Assembly: GCF_900110695.1 (NCBI RefSeq)
Contig: NZ_FOEH01000001.1
Span: forward strand, 1,116,001 to 1,180,000
Origin: Virgibacillus subterraneus
GTDB lineage: Bacteria; Bacillota; Bacilli; Bacillales; Amphibacillaceae
DNA length: 64,000 bases
Direction: 5' to 3'
A program made the position numbers and the translations under genes. The notes under the pieces are model-generated. The model worked only from the letters and a program-made list of their open reading frames with translations. It did not search any database and was not told where the DNA came from. Of the stretch, positions 63,532-64,000 are shown in pieces (the stretch's first letter is position 1; each line of letters opens with the position of its first letter).

Positions 63532-64000
63532 ATGACAACTTTTTCAAGTTATCATAGAGAAGAAAACTTTCAGCAAATTAAAGGGAATGAACTTGATGTC
63601 CTGGTTATTGGTGGTGGTATTACTGGAGCGGGAATCGCACTTGATGCGAAGACACGCGGGCTGAATACTGCGGTTTTCGAAATGCAGGATTTTGCCGCTG
63701 GCACCTCAAGCCGCTCGACCAAACTTGTTCATGGCGGCCTTCGATATTTAAAACAGTATGAAGTTAAGATGGTTGCTGAGGTTGGAAAAGAACGGGAGAT
63801 TGTCTATGAAAACGGCCCACATGTTACCACACCTGAGTGGATGATGCTCCCGTTCTATAAAGATGGTAACTTTGGACCGTTTACAACAAGTATTGGGTTA
63901 CGTGTTTATGATTTTTTAGCAGGAGTAAAGAAAGACGAGCGCAGGAAAATGTTGAAGCCTGGTGAAGCACTGGAAAAAGAACCACTTGTTAAGGAAAAAA
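63532..64000 (+). CDS. glpD: glycerol-3-phosphate dehydrogenase GlpD (5' part)
   Basis: FAD enzyme that oxidises glycerol-3-P to dihydroxyacetone phosphate and feeds electrons to quinone. The window ends after 156 codons. The FAD-binding GGGITGAG (27-34), then [20 protein letters not shown] (two stretches, about 58-77) are the family signature. ATG at 63532 after AAGGAG. It has its own promoter and GlpP leader; dhaKLM sits between it and glpK. Confidence 0.95.
   Translation, partial: MTTFSSYHREENFQQIKGNELDVLVIGGGITGAGIALDAKTRGLNTAVFEMQDFAAGTSSRSTKLVHGGLRYLKQYEVKMVAEVGKEREIVYENGPHVTTPEWMMLPFYKDGNFGPFTTSIGLRVYDFLAGVKKDERRKMLKPGEALEKEPLVKEK

Overview
This 64 kb window is chromosomal DNA of a low-GC, flagellated, endospore-former-type member of the Bacillaceae. 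Gene content and order are close to Bacillus subtilis (degS-degU-degV-comFA-comFC-yvyF-flgMNKL-yviE-fliW-csrA-flaG-fliDST-hpf-secA-prfB-cccB-ftsEX-ctpB-minJ-uvrBA-yvlCD-hprK-lgt-yvoD-ppaX-yvoF-glpP-glpFK-glpD). AT-rich intergenic DNA, BshB2 (bacillithiol), a CwlO-like coiled coil and Bacillaceae-type dispersed repeats suggest a relative of Virgibacillus, Oceanobacillus or Lentibacillus; the genus cannot be fixed from the sequence. No rRNA, tRNA, insertion sequence or CRISPR array was seen.

Layout. 1-2.7 kb: small unknown membrane and zinc-ribbon genes. 2.7-6.5 kb: a minus-strand surface cluster with a PBP3/MecA-like transpeptidase, an LCP wall-polymer ligase and a class D sortase. 6.6-7.4 kb: a cyclic-di-GMP-I riboswitch, then sinI (42 codons) and sinR. 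7.5-9.6 kb: an autoregulated ECF sigma factor, its membrane anti-sigma factor and a VanZ-family protein. 9.6-13 kb: a small ORF, repeats, nagAB and yvyE. 13.2-27 kb: degSU, degV, the com genes, the flagellar late-gene block and hpf; hag is not in its B. subtilis place. 27.9-38.4 kb: secA, prfB with programmed frameshift, cccB, ftsEX, an M23 hydrolase, ctpB and minJ. 38.5-46.5 kb: an accessory block with a CuA-type nitric oxide reductase, copper nitrite reductase NirK, YkoP/YkoQ/YkoN-like genes and a FixH/YtkA-like lipoprotein. 46.7-51.6 kb: uvrBA behind a LexA-like box. 52-58 kb: yojF-bshB2, yvlCD, and the hprK-lgt-yvoD-ppaX-yvoF-glpP run. 58.3-64 kb: an fdhA remnant, then glpFK, dhaKLM and the start of glpD, with two GlpP-type leader terminators.

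How it fits together. The most striking item is the riboswitch directly in front of sinIR. The 5' strand of its P1 helix is also complementary to the sinI ribosome binding site, which predicts that c-di-GMP turns SinI translation on and so relieves SinR repression of biofilm genes. Both NO-related operons carry the same FNR/CRP-type palindrome, each centred exactly 41.5 bp before a predicted start. This predicts joint anaerobic control of nitrite to NO to N2O reduction. DegSU, SinIR, FlgM, FliW-CsrA, an ECF sigma factor and a sigma-B-type promoter on hpf make this window rich in lifestyle-switch regulators.
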